From Quercus robur (taxonomy: Eukaryota; Streptophyta; Magnoliopsida; Fagales; Fagaceae): a stretch of 64,000 nt of DNA. The stretch is taken from positions 27,113,530-27,177,529 of the forward strand of contig NC_065543.1 in assembly GCF_932294415.1 (NCBI RefSeq), written 5' to 3'. This document shows, in pieces, positions 39,540-53,200 of this stretch (positions are counted from its first letter, which is position 1; every line of letters starts with the position of its first letter). Position numbers and translations under genes: made by a program. Under the pieces are notes generated by a model. That model saw only the letters and a program-made list of their open reading frames with translations, was not told the origin of the DNA and ran no database searches.

Positions 39540-41250
39540 CATTTCTATGTCACCCTGAGCTTAAAAATGGTCGTTGCTCCATTTTTTTTAACATATATTT
39601 TCTGTCTCAGCGTCTCCATTTTCAGAACCAAAATCCAATTTACTCTGTCTGAGAGAGTTAGAGAACTTGCTGTCTTTTTGTTTGTTTGAAGCTCCCTGCT
39701 ACCCATTACTACTATTCTGCTCTTCTCTTCAAACAGGTATTTCAAAACCCACTTATTCCCAGTTTCATTTCTTTTTTTTTTTCCTGAAAAATCTTCTTTT
39801 TCTTCTTTTTACCTTCCAAGTCTTAAACTTGTTTTTATTAGATTATGTTATTGAACACTCACATGCACATACGTATGAATTATATGCCAAATTGCCACTG
39901 GAATTTGGTGAGGTTTTATTAGATTACAGAACCCAAAAATGGAAAAAAAAAAAAAAATCTTATTATTACAATGGTAATCTTTTATTTGACAATATTACAA
40001 GAACACCTCTTGATTTCAAGAATACCACTGACATACTCTTTGCTAATGGTTTCTAAGTCCTTTTTGCTTACTCTACTAGTGTGTTGTTAACCTTGTGCTT
40101 GTAGTATTTAGTATTTACAATTGGCCTTATTTTGGGTGATGCTGGAAGAGGTTTATTAAACTCACTCTTGATTGCGATGTTAATAGCAAATGTCTTGTTT
40201 TGTTTAAGTCAAATGGTCCTGCTACACTAGTCTAGAAGTAGAAGATAATCTTTCTTGTTTTTTTTGGGTACTGGGTTTTGAGCCCACAACCTCATCCTCC
40301 TCCTTTAACAAGGGGAGAGAGAAACATAATCATGTCTGAAATGTATTTTTGTTAATACTTTCATTTTCTAGAGAGAGGAAATCTGTTAACAATCAATTTA
40401 CCAATTACAATGCATGTTCATGGGTATTTGAGTGATAACATCATCCATAACTGACTCACATTTATCACATGCTTAGATTTAATAAAGCACATGGCTTCTC
40501 TGCTTCTTACAACTTCCTAAAAACTAGCATGTTCATGTGTCTTCAACTAATTTCTTCTCCAATTTTCAAATACTACAACAAACTTGGCAAATGTGGGTTT
40601 AGGTACAATAACCATATGACTCATGTGAAATTCAGCCATGCCATGTCATTCCACCTATCCCATGCCACATCATTACTCTCCATTATGCATCTACTATCCT
40701 CTGTCTGTGACTATTTTTTTTGTTCTTCATTTTGTTTTTCTTCTTTTCTTGAGTGTTTTCTTATTAATTTTTTTTAATTATAAAAAATGAAAGTTAGGCT
40801 ACCAAAAAAAAAAAAAAATTGAGCTTTAATGTTTGTTATCAGAATATGGGGGATTTCTATGCATGATGCAGGATAACCTGATGCTTTATTGCACTTAGTG
40901 GGCTGAAGGGCAAAATAAGTTGTCCTGAATTCTTGCATGTGGCATTGGAGTTAAATATTGTTGAAGAAGAAAAACAGCAAGAATTTGAATATTGGATTAC
41001 ATTACTTGAGAGGAAACAATGAAGAAGGGAATTTACGATATCTTGAGCAAGCACTTAGATCATAAGGGTTGAGTGAATAGACTTAGATTATGGTTTTGTT
41101 TCCTTCTAGTTGGAAAAGCATTGGTGCCAAGTTACTGAATATATATACTTGCATTTTGGTGGCATGACTATTTTTCTTGCTATCTAGCAGGTGCAAATAT
41201 TCATTCTAACTGTTTATTTTACATTCTTTTGTAGGTCTAGTTGATGAGAA
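39540..41250 (+). promoter_or_regulatory. CNGC20: Probable 5' leader and leader intron of the CNGC gene
   Basis: A CT-rich stretch ends at a donor TTCAAACAG|GTATTTC (exon end about 39736). An acceptor TTTTGTAG at 41227-41234 opens the exon that carries the ATG at 41251. The leader exon and its start are inferred from splice signals only. Confidence 0.4.
40262..40335 (-). repeat. SINE-like fragment
   Basis: Minus strand GGATGAGGTTGTGGGCTCAA resembles the B-box region of the SINE fragments at 31915-32230. Confidence 0.45.
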
Positions 41251-44200
41251 ATGGCTGTTTTTGAAAAAGATGATATACCTATGCTTTCAGACACACATGC
41301 GCAGTTCTTTGATGAACATCCGGATTCCCGATTTCAGAGATTTGCATCCACATCAAGGAGTGCATCGATTTCCATTCCTATGAACTCACTGGATTCCTAT
41401 GATAGTGAAACTAACCTTGTGGGCTATACTGGTCCCTTACGGAGTGAAAGAAGGACTCCATTCACACAGATGAGTGGTCCATTGTATGTCCGTAAACCTG
41501 AAAGCCTTTTTCCGGTTAATCAAGGTGTAACAGGACGAAAAAAAGCAGAACCTGTGCCAGAAAAGTTTACTTCTTCCAGAGGAAAGGATCAGAATGACTG
41601 GCTGAATGACAACTATGCTGCCAAAAATGAACATTTACTGAGGTCTGGGCAGTTAGGAGTGTGCAATGATCCTTATTGCACAGTTTGCCCAACATATGAC
41701 AATTTCAGAGCCACTCAACAAAAGAACTCAAAAGCTTCATCTGTATTTGATCCTAAGGTGTTTTTCTTTCTTAACCTTAGGGCTGTTCTTCCTGTGTTAA
41801 TTTATAAGTTTATTGCTATTCTATGTTGCCTTGTATTATATGCTTTGGTAGTCCAAATTCTTAGCCAAATGCCTACATTATAGCTAAAAACTTCACTCTG
41901 TGCTAACTTGTTGCGTAGATCTCAAGTTTGGTGGTCCTTAAAAAAAGATAAAAAAGGATTTCAAGTTCGATGGCTGGTTCTGTATCATAATAGAATTCTC
42001 CCCTCAAAAACCTGGTTATAAATAGCAAAGATCTCTATTGCAGTTGATAAATTTTTTTCTCTTATATTTGTTTTAACTGTTTGATTAAAAAAAATGCCAT
42101 ATTTCCATACTTGTTCATGCATGCTCTTGTATGAAGCTTTTCTGTGGATTCTGTGCTGATGTTTATATCTAATTTTATTAGTTATACAACTACTATTATT
42201 AGCTTATAGAAATTTCTGTTTGAAATATCCAATGCTATCTCTGCATCTGACATTCAGCTCTTACGTGGTTTAAAGTTTCTATTGATGATTGTTCAACATA
42301 CATTCTCCTAGGCATAGCAACAACCTTTATTTATTCTATGATTGCATAATAAAGAACTTTAGGGCCCAAAGGAGATAAATATTCAAGTAAATCATTTGCA
42401 GCACAGTGAGCACCGTCCAGGTCGAAATTTTTTTCTTATATTATAATGAATTCTGGAGGTTAGTAATGCTAAAAGATTTATTTAGTGCATCTATGTACAT
42501 CAGAAAGCGTGTACAGCCCAGGCTTTCCAATTTGGTATATCATAAATAGCCTCCTTGTAGTGGCAGGTCTCATTTTGTTCAGCAGGGGAAAATGTAAGAT
42601 AGATATAAAGGAAAATAGGACGATGAACATTCAACTACATCTGCCATGAGGAACCAATAGCTGATGTATGAAATTTAGTTATAAAATTTGTAAGTACAAA
42701 TCTTCTAATACCTTCTGAAAGTTTTGGTAATGAAATTATTAAGTTTGATGCTGAGGTATCATTACATGATCTTTAGTTTTCACAAAAAGCAATAACCAAT
42801 GATCGTCAAAACACATTCAAAAATTCCCAACAAATAGATTAGATTATGCATGAAAGAGATAATTGTTGAAATGTCTTATTGAAGAACAATTTTTGGGATT
42901 GTTAAAAACGAGAATAAAATAATATAGAGAAGCATAAGCAAGAAAGAGAGAAGAACACAAGGGATTATGTGGTTCGGCTTGACAGCCTATGTCCATAGGA
43001 TAAAACCCTAGTGGCTAAATCTTTATTGTATAATTTAGTCAACTATTATAGTAAATCCTTAACAGGATGTATATAGAGATTAGAAGCTAGGGTTTAGTCC
43101 TACATGGGCTTAAAACATAACTGGGCCTCTTGAGCCATTATATCAGCATAAACCCAAAACCTTTAACTGGGACTATGTTGTTGTTGTTGTTGTCGTCTTA
43201 TGGAAAAACAAAACATTTTCTGGATAATTAACATCACAAAGAATGTGTTCTAAATCATCATAAATTGGATTATTAACATCACAAATAAGATGTTCTAAAT
43301 TATCATAAGCAGATATAGGCCAATGTGATAATATATTGAAAGTACCAATGAACTTCAAATTTGCTGATGCATTGGGTTTTTATGTTAAACATATATACAA
43401 GCTGACCAAGTTTTGCTAAATTTTAGCAGAGGCACTTCTCACCAGCCACTTTGGCTCCATAATTGGTTTTATTTATTTTTATTTCTATTATTATTGTTAT
43501 TTTTATATGTTAAAAAAAATCATGGTCCCTTGAACGCATATGTTGCTTCTAAATATTGGGAATTAGAGCCCCAACTCAGCCTCTTGTGGAAAGCCTACGT
43601 CATTTGCAGTTGAAGGACAAAATGCTCGATTTTTGTTCTTGTGATGCTCCAATTTGATTGATTGTGTGGGTGTGTGATGAGTCCCACATCGGACATATAC
43701 TGGGTTGAATTGAGCTTTATTAACAACTATAAGGAGCCTCAATTGTGACTAATCCTTTTGAGGTATAGCGCAGATGTGGCTAGACGGTAACCCCGTATGG
43801 GTAGAGACACTACCCCACAAAGTGGGCCCTAACAAGGACATTAGGGATTTAAGTGGGGAGATTGTGAACAATTTGGTTGAATCATTTTCTTTATTTTTGT
43901 ATTTTTTTTATGAGTAATATATGTGTGGGGAAAATTTGTTAGAATGTATTTGAAATATTATATAAAATATGTGTTGTGTTAGGGTAATTAATCTTAACCT
44001 TACACACTTCTAGAAGATTAACATGCTATCAAATTCACACACCACCCATTGTCGCTAGCTTTAGTGTTCCATAACATCAACAACCAACAAAACTCTTGAC
44101 ACTAGCAACCATATTTAACCAAATCCCTCATGCAGACAACCACAACTTCACCCTTCAATCACCAATAGTACCTCCGATGACCACAATTCACTAGCTTGAC

Positions 44201-47200
44201 GAGTCAGCGGCTCTAATAAGTGACTTTGTGTTCATCGCGACACCAAAACAACATAAATTGCCGAGGTTCACTTGCTAGGTCTAGTTGGTGCATCAGGCAA
44301 CACAAGGAAGTAGTTTTCTTGGTTAGAAACCTCATTCTCTTGATCTTGAAGCTTTTAGGGTTGGATCAGTACACTCTGATACCAAGCTTAGTTGTAAAAT
44401 ATCAGGTGTGGGGCCCAACGATTTATGGGCCAAGCCCATTTATTCATGGGGAGCCCTAAGGCCCAAGCCGAAGAGGGTTACAATCCAAACTCAATAACGT
44501 GAAACACAAATTGGCCCGGAGAAGTAGCCGATGACAGTACAGTCCTCGGCTGACCCAAAGCTCCACCAAGAAGAAGGGCAAAAACGGTATAGGGACAAAC
44601 TTGAAAGAAAATCTAAAATATCCAGGAAAGGCTGCCCTTACTACCTTCCCCATACTTAGCTCTGCACCTAACAGAGCCGTATGCTTTAGCTTTATCAACC
44701 ACTCCCTACGACTTTTGTCTTGGACTGATGGGACAAGTATCAGTGTTGGAAAGGTTGACCCTACACGTGGACGAAGGAAAGTGAATGCAGGCTAGTATAA
44801 AAGAAAAAATAAGTAATCTAGAGAGGGGGGCTGGGAGGACTGGCCAAAAAGGAAGGGCTTCCAGTCCACCTCCAGGAGAAAGACTCCAAGGGTAAAGGCA
44901 CTTTAATCACATATGAACACCACAAAAACCACTGCTGGGTAACTAAGGCCTAGTCTTTTGAATCCACTCTCTACAAATGATATTGTTTGGGCCCATTCAC
45001 GTGCGAACCCAACACTACTGCGGTTCGTTGCGGAACGTGACCCTACAATTGGCGCCGTCTGTGGGGAAGGCTTGCGCGTTAGCTCGAGCGGCGGTGGAGT
45101 TGAGCTTCTGTCGAACAAGGGTCTACGAGGATGCCTTTACGACCGGCGACACGTTGTTGTTGTTCCGACACAAGTTCCCACTAGGAGCTATGCCTCGTAG
45201 TGCCAATGGCATAGCAAGTCTAGGGGCTTTAAACATCAAGTTAGCTTCCCCCACCTTATTCGAGGAGCTAACCTTTAGGAAGTAGGTAAATTAAGAAAGA
45301 GAATACAAGTTTTGGACAGAACCAAGGCCTTGTATGGTCCTCGGACCCAAGTCTCTGGGGAAACCAACTACTTACAAAGAGAATACAAGTTTTGGACAGA
45401 ACCAAGACCTTGTATGGTTCTCGGACCCAAGCCTCTGGGGAAACCAAGTACTTACAAAGAGAATACAAGTTTTGGATAGAACCAAGGCCTTGTATGGTCC
45501 TCGGACCCAAGCCTCTGGGGAAATCAACTACTTACAAAGAGAATACAAGTTTTGGACAGAACCAAGGCCTTGTATGGTCCTCGGACCCAAGCCTCTGGGG
45601 AAACCAACTACTTACAAAGAGAATACGAGTTTTGGACAGAACCAAGGCCTTGTATGGTCCTCGAACTAAAGCCTCTGGGGAAACCAACTACTTACAAAGA
45701 CAATACGAGTTTTGGACAGAACCAAGGCCTTGTATGGTCCTCGGACCCAAGCCTCTGGGGAAACCAACTACTTACAAAGAGAATACCAGTTTTGGACAGA
45801 ACCAAGGCCTTGTATGGTCCTCGGACCCAAGCCTTTGGGGAAACCAACTACTTACAAAGACAATACCAGTTTTGGACAGAACCAAGGCCTTGTATGGTTC
45901 TCGGACCCATGCCTCTGGGGAAACCAACTACTTACAAAGACAATACGAGTTTTGGACAGAACCAAGGCCTTCCTCGGACCCAAGCCTCTGGGGAAACCAA
46001 CTACTTAAAAGTAAAAACTACGTTATGTGGACCTTAGAATCTCCCCGAGGAAAACTCTCCATTAACAATTGGGTTAATTTCTGAACTACATGGATTTTCT
46101 AGTTTGCCTTCGGATCCTCAACACCAAAGGGACTAGTACGGAATGGAGCAACATGTTTCCAAAAGCATAAGCGAAGTCATTCAATGCTCGGTCACCCCCT
46201 CGGATGAATTATTTAGAATTTGTCGTTCTCAAACAGTATTCTCGCACTTATTACAGAACGTTCAACCATTATCTCGGTTAATTTCCTAAGTTCAACTTAC
46301 TATGAATTGTTATTATTATGCCTGGTAGTGTCGGCAAATTAGAATTAGTTGGATTGTGTTTCAAGGGTTCTTGCTTTAAATATCGCCGAGGAGAAACAAA
46401 CACATGGAGCACACCCATTCACAAAGTGGTGTTGCCAAAAGAATAGTATTCAAAACAAGTAAATAAATTTCCATTTTTACTAAAACAAAGAAACAGTACA
46501 GCGTACAATGAAAAGCTGGAATCAGCTTATGTCAGAGCTCACTACATAACCAAAAAGAAAGAAAGATACAAGAGAATAAGATAAAGCCGAGGAAGTGGAT
46601 CAGAGGAGAGGTTGGCTACTGCTCCAAGACCTTGTTCTTCCTCAATGCTTTTACATGTCCATAACTCAGGCAGCAAAAGAAACCCAACTTGAGCCTCACA
46701 CCGCTGAAGGAAAGGTGCAAGGAGCCGGAAGTTGAGAAGCCTTCACCAAAAATTTGCCTGCGACAGGGCAGAGACGATGATGGCGGAGAATCTTTCTTCT
46801 GACATACCAAAATTCTGGCATGAACAGAACCTGTTTCGGATTTTGACTAGAAGAGGGAGAAACACCTTTTCCCCTCTGTCGAAACGGAGTATTCTCTTGA
46901 ATTTATGCTTCTTTTGCCCGTACCTCACTATTCTGAGTCTCAGAAGGACACGGCGTCTCTGTGGCGGAGAGAGTTTCTTCTCCCCAACCCTCGCCTCAAA
47001 CATATTATGCTAAGGGGGAATAGCACTGGATATGGGAGTTGTGATTTGGGAGGAAACTGAAGAATTGGTGCGTAGGTGAAGCAACTTTCTCTCCTATTTA
47101 TTTAAAGAGATAAGGTAGTGGCATTTAATTCACGCAGCGTCCCAAGGAACGCTACAGACAAGATGGCTCTGGCTCAATCTCCAACGCCACCTGCAACCAT

Positions 47201-50200
47201 GGGATTAAAGGAGTCTCGGGAAGGTGCACCTCGAACATTGGGACGCCAAAAAGTACTGCGTGACCAAAAACTACATAAATACCCTTTAAGTTGTGGGCCT
47301 AGTGAATTCGCGGTCCAGGCCCGTTCTGCATGGGGGCCCAGGGACAATGGCCCACGCCAAGGAATAGCCGTTGTTGAGGACAACCTCCTGCTCGGCACCT
47401 CGCGAAATACCTGAGGAAAGGGAGAAACTGAACTACAGCCTTCGGACTCAAGCCTATGGGGAAACCAACTACCTGGGTAACAAAACTAGGTTTTGGACAG
47501 AACCAAGGCGTTGTGAAGTCCTCGGACTCAAACCTATTGGGACGCCCACTACTCAAATGGGGAAAGCCCTCGGCTCAAATACTTTAAAATGTTGAGGCCG
47601 ATAAAAGTGTTAGGATGATGGCGAGACGCCCCATTATTTGGTAGCCTACGGGGGTTGTTCATTCTTGCGGAAATATGTCTTCGGATGATTACTTCCTACA
47701 CCGCATAGAGCATACAGTTCTAATGTCGGCATTGTTTTGAGTAAGTATCGTTATTCACAGATAGGCATTGCTGTGTCAAATAATGCTATTAAAGTTATGG
47801 TGACATCTTTTTATTAGCAAGTATTTCGGCCTTAGTTGTCCTTGATTCAAATGCTATATTATTGTGCCGAGCAGCGCTTGTAAACTTGTAAAAACATAGA
47901 AACAGAACATGCGAAGTAAAATAACAACAATTTTTATTAATATGAAAAATTATTACAACGTACAAAGAGGGGCTTAAACAAGCCTATACAAAAGGTAAAC
48001 TGCCGAAGCAACAATAATATTTGCAATACAGATAAGTAAACAGTCAGGTGTCTTTTAAACTCGTCTTCAAAGTCTCTCCAATCTCTGCCTCAGTATTGCT
48101 CATATTGAGAGAAGAACTTTCTTTAGAAAAAGTTGAAGGAGAAGGAAGAAGAAAATGAAGGACAAGGAAGAAGAGGATGGAGGAGATGAATGAGGAAGAT
48201 GGAGGAGATGAATGAAGAAGATGGAGGACATGAGTAAAAGAAGGAGGAGAAGAAGAGGGAAAAGATGAGAAGGAAGAAAGAGAGGCGGAAGGAGGCGCCA
48301 ATGAACGAAGAGAGGAAGAAGCAGGGGCACTTAGTCCCTGCCCCAATCCTGACTCCTAACACACTGGCGTCATATTAGATATGCTCATGAGAGAGCGGGT
48401 AGTACTGATGATGTGTGTCCTCGGCTCAGTCACGCCAAAAATGTAACGTGATGAGTCCCTACTTCGGATTTTGACTGAAAGAAAGACGAGACAAATCTTG
48501 AGTCTCCGCCATCCTTGCTCTGATCGAGTCATTTCGAGCTTCGTTAGAACATGGTGTTTCTGGGAGGGGAATAGTTTTTTGATTGCTTATTACTACGGTG
48601 AGTGTGTTTCAGGTTAAGGTATAACCGGAGAATAAGAGTAAACTCCGGAAGGAATCTAAGGGTTTCAAATTTTGGTGGGATTAAAGGAATTCATCTGTGG
48701 GAGAAACAATTCTTGTTTCTTCTCTTTATATAGGGGACGAAGAAAAGAGTACTTAATGAGTTCAGATCTCCAAGGAAATCTGCAAACATAAATACGCCCG
48801 TTTCATTCCCCCACGTCATAAAAAACCGTTGAACCTGGGAGGTCTCGTAAAGGGAAGATATTAAAGGTGCGCTTCAGATAACCAAACGGCATAAACGTAT
48901 CGTGCGCAAATCAAGGGGAATATCTTGTAGACCGGTACATTCCCTGGGCAGGTGAAGAGTCGCCAGCGTCAGTCAAGGGCTGAATTAAATGAGCTATAAT
49001 AAAGGCTCGGTATTATCAAAACCCCCCTCTCCAACCAGGAAGTCGGACAGCAGGGTTTTGAGGGGCTATTGTGGGGCCCAACGATTTATGGGCCGAGCCC
49101 ATTTATTCATAGGGAGCCCTAAGGCCCAAGCCGAAGAGGGTTACAATCCAAACTCAATAACGTGAAGCACAAATTGGCCCGGAGAAGCAGCCGAGGACAG
49201 TACAGTCCTCGGCTGACCCAAAGCTCCACCAAGAAGAAGGGCAAAAACGGTATAGGGACAAACTTGAAAGAAAATCTAAAATATCCAGGAAAGGCTGCCC
49301 TTACTACCTTCCCCATACCTAACTCTGCACCTAACAGAGCCGTATGCTTTAGCTTTATCAACCACTCCCTACGACTTTTGTCTTGGACTGACGGGACAAG
49401 TATCAGTGTTGGAAAGGTTGACCCTACACGTGGACGAAGGAAAGTGAATGCAGGCTAGTATAAAAGAAAAAATAAGTAATCTAGAGAGGGGGGCTGGGAG
49501 GACTGGCCAAAAAGAAAGGGCTTCCAGTCCACCTCCAGGAGAAAGACTCCAAGGGTGAAGGCACTTTAATCACATATGAACACCACAAAAATCACCGCTG
49601 GGTAACTAAGGCCTAGCCTTTCGAATCCACTCTCTACAAATGATATTGTTTGGGCCCATTCACGTGCGAACCCAACACTACTGCGGTTCGTCGCGGAACG
49701 TGACCCTACATTAGGCATTAGGTTTGAAGGAGAGAAAAGAAGAGTGGAGAGAGAGTTGAGAAAAGTCTGGGGCTTTGTTAATCAGTCCCTCACCTTAGCA
49801 CGTATTTATTTAGGATGATATAGAGCCTGTTTGGATAAGTGTTATGATAATCAAAATGCTCATTTATGTATGAAAATGCTAGAAGTTAGACGTTTGGCTT
49901 TGCGTTCATAAAGAAATTACTTTTTTAAAATTGCCAAAAACTCACGTTTTCAAAGCACAATGAGCTCAAGCTTTTTCAAAAACACCAGTGAAAACGCAAA
50001 TATGGGTTTACTCTCAAAGTTCCTTTTTAAGTGTGAAATTCTTAAAATATCCTCACAAAATTGCATAATGACCAAAATACCAAAGAAAAATTTCTTGCCT
50101 TGACACCATCGATCTCCTTTGTGCTTTTGCCTAATTGCCTCTGTCTATCTCCTCTCTGCCTCTAGTTGCTCACTTTTTGTTCCCTTGTCTCTCTTAGCTT

Positions 50201-53200
50201 GTTGCTTCTTTACCATTGCACGGATTAGTTATCCTCCCCATTTTGCTTGACTAGAATCTTATGGGCAAGGGTGAAGACTTAGACTGACGACTATGACCAC
50301 TACTACTCAAAAAAAACTACGTCGATGCTTCCCTAATTGACAAGCTTCACATTCTAGATTGGGCACGTGACTTAATGCTGGAACAGCAAACTTGAGCTTG
50401 GCCAAGGGGTGACCCAAACGTAAATGCCACTGGGCAGGAGATGTGTTAGCACTCCAAGCTGAGAAGGTGTGGAAGATAGAATCATTAGGATCTATATAAT
50501 CTAAACCGTCTTTCTCATGCCTCGAACTAATCATCTTTTTGGTCTTGAGGTTCTGAAAAACACACGAAGTAGGATCAAAGGTTATGGAACATTGTAAGGC
50601 TTTAGTCAATTGACTTATAGAAAGTAAAGATAATGACTTATTAGGATGAAGAACACCTTTCCCATGGACAGGTCGAGAAGAACCATCAGCTAAAACAACA
50701 TGATGTTTAATGGGAAGTAAATCAAATAAGAGAGATAATAGACTAGATATATGTTTATTAGCGCTGGAGTCAATGACCCAGGATGGAGAGGAACCAGCCA
50801 CACATGCAACATTACCTGAATTATCTAATGTAGCAATTGAGGAAGTAGTGCACAATTGTTGAACAAGCTCGCTAAGCTGAGTAGTAAGTGCATCACGAGG
50901 ATCAGACCTAGAAGTTGTATGCCCAATGGAGTAGAACTAGGTTATGGCTGTACAGCACCATCAACAACCTAATTCACATAATCTGGCTTCCCATATTTCA
51001 CCCAACAATAAGGTTCAGTATGATTAAGACCACCACAATGGTCACACTTCCTGTTACCACTACCACCCCCACGAGAACCACCATAAAAACCATGGCCGCT
51101 ATGACCGCCATGGAAACAACCATGAGAATTACCACAATCCCCACTACTTAAAGAGTAAAGCTAAAGACTCCAGGAAGTAACAATGGAGTTTTATCCCAAT
51201 GACAAGCGCAATAGTTGAGAATAGGCATTAGCAACAGTGGGTAAGGTCTCACTAGCAGGAATCTGATCTTTGAATCCATGTAAGTTAGATAGCAAAGAAG
51301 CAATCATAAAATATTCCCAGTGTCGCTTCTGTTGTTCCAAATCAGTGGTAGTAAGAGGCTGATACTGTAATAGCTGCTCTCATAAATTTTTAAGAGTACT
51401 GTATTACTCAGACAATGGTTTCTTAGATTGCTTCATAGTGAAATTTTTCTCATAAATCTTATACACCCAAGAAACATTGCTTTGATGGGAAAAAGATTCT
51501 GCAACAGTGTCCCAAATTTTCATTCAAAGAATCACAAAATTCAACAGTAGTACCAATGCGGGGTTCCATACTATGCCACAACCATTGCATAACAATTGAA
51601 TCTTCACTCATCCAATCATCATAATTGAAGCTTTAACATCAGGTGGTTGATCAGTCAAATATTTTAATTTCTTTTTCCCATGCAAATAAATTTCACTGCA
51701 TGTGTCCAAGCAAATAATTCAAACCATTCAATTTTTTTGAAGTAATGGATTTAGGCATATCATCATATCTAATCAGTGATGATTTGTCCTCTGCCGTGAC
51801 AGTGGTGGTCTTTTCTTTAGCTGTACAAAACTCAAATTGTCAAACAACTCAAACAAGATTAGAAATACCAAGACAACAAACCAACATCACAACAGCCAAC
51901 TCCAAGCAACTAGAACAATACTCAATTCCAACAAGTAGTCACAAGCCAACTTACCAACTGAAAATTATATAGGAAGAAATCTGGAGGGGCACAATTTTGG
52001 CAGCAGAAACAGCAAAGAACCCAAAAGAAAAAAAAAAAACTACAAAACCCACAAGAAATCAACAAAGCAACATCAAATATGCTATTCTATAGTCTAGTTG
52101 GCCCCTACAGAAGGAAGCCCAATCAATCCAAGCTGCTGGAAAACACTAGAAAAGGAGATTGGAAAATCGATGATAAGATTGACAAAAAAAATTCGAAATT
52201 AAAAAAAAAAAAAAGAAAAGAAAAAGAAGCCATACAATGGCTTCAAAAAATCTGGCAAGATTCACCAAAAATAGCACTAGATTCCGACTGGTTAGATGGT
52301 GTCTTTGCCGGAATTTGGTGACCATGCCAATGCCAACATCAGCACTTGCGTCAGCACTTGCATCAGCATTGATGTCATCATACAGATTCTGGCATCAATC
52401 CTCCTATCAATAGATACAGCCACCTTCTTGTGTTCTAGTGGGTTCTAGGGTTGGATAGGGATGCTCTAATATCAAGTTAAATTGTAAACTATGGAAATTT
52501 TGGTTAAAGAGAAGTAAGAAGAAGAGGAAAATAAAGGTAGTGACAGAGAAAAGGAAGAAAATAAGGTTTTGGTGTTAAATCAGTCAGCCACCACCCTAGC
52601 ATATATTTAATTATTTATATTAGGGTTTATAACATGATTACACAAATGCCCATTTAATATGCTAATATAACAAATAATGAGAAAATAACTCAAACATTTA
52701 GTTTTTGTTTAAATTTAAGAGTTTTTAATTCTAGCTACATTGCAGTTTATGTGTTTTTTTCCCCACTTCTTATAGTAAGAAAGTGCTCTACGTTGTTGTC
52801 CAAACACTTTGTTATCGTTCTATGAAAAAATTCTTGAGGCTCCAAATTCATTTTATTGTACTATTTATTTTCCTATGACTTTTTCATATTGTGTATTTTC
52901 ACTAGTTTTTGTTTAGCAGAATAATGTTGTACAAATACTTTGATGTTCTTATGCTTTTTTGTTGTTTTTTTAGTTCCATAATGTTCTCTATGGGGATGCC
53001 AAAGGCTGGGCTAGGAGATCTTTTTCCTTTCTCCAACAATATATTCCTGGAGTCATGAACCCTCATACTAAAGTTGTGCAACGATGGAACAAATTTTTTG
53101 TCAGTTCTTGCTTGGTGGCAGTTTTCGTAGACCCATTATTTTTCTTCTTGCTGTATGTACTAAAGGTATGGATCTTGTTCTTGAAGTATAAAGTTAGATT

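Larger units (their letters stand above)
44407..49710 (+). mobile_element. Complete non-coding LTR retrotransposon (LARD-like), 5,304 bp
   Basis: Two 641-bp LTRs, TGTGGGGCCC to GTGACCCTACA, differ by about 15 substitutions by eye (about 97.7% identical, 14 of them transitions). A primer site TTGGCGCCGTCTGTGGGGA follows the 5' LTR, and a purine-rich GGGTTTTGAGGGGCTA precedes the 3' LTR. Flanks are TCAGG (44402-44406) and TTAGG (49711-49715), a 5-bp target duplication with one mismatch. The 4.0-kb interior lacks gag, protease, integrase and reverse transcriptase, so it depends on enzymes in trans. The primer-site type suggests a Gypsy parent. It is markedly richer in GC than its surroundings. 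Confidence 0.93.
44371..49810 (-). mobile_element. Older Copia LTR relic, split by the 5.3-kb LTR element
   Basis: The minus strand at 44371-44388 has a primer-site-like TTGGTATCAGAGTG, preceded by an LTR end that is cut at 44406. The LTR resumes at 49711 to about 49810, where CGTGCTAAGG and GGGACTGATTAACA resemble the LTR region of the Copia at 52480-52695 (ATGCTAGGG, GACTGATTTAACA). Only parts remain. Confidence 0.5.

Noticed and set aside
45392..46084. 230-codon repetitive reading frame and its overlapping partners
   Set aside because: The frames arise because an 80-bp tandem unit without stops shifts frame each period. There is no protein-family signature and they lie inside a non-coding LTR element.
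46616..47013. Mirror frames on both strands in the LARD interior
   Set aside because: Neither strand shows retroelement or host domains; open frames follow from the GC-richer composition.
48044..48362. Serine/leucine-rich frames on the minus strand
   Set aside because: They come from a purine-rich imperfect repeat inside the LARD-like element.
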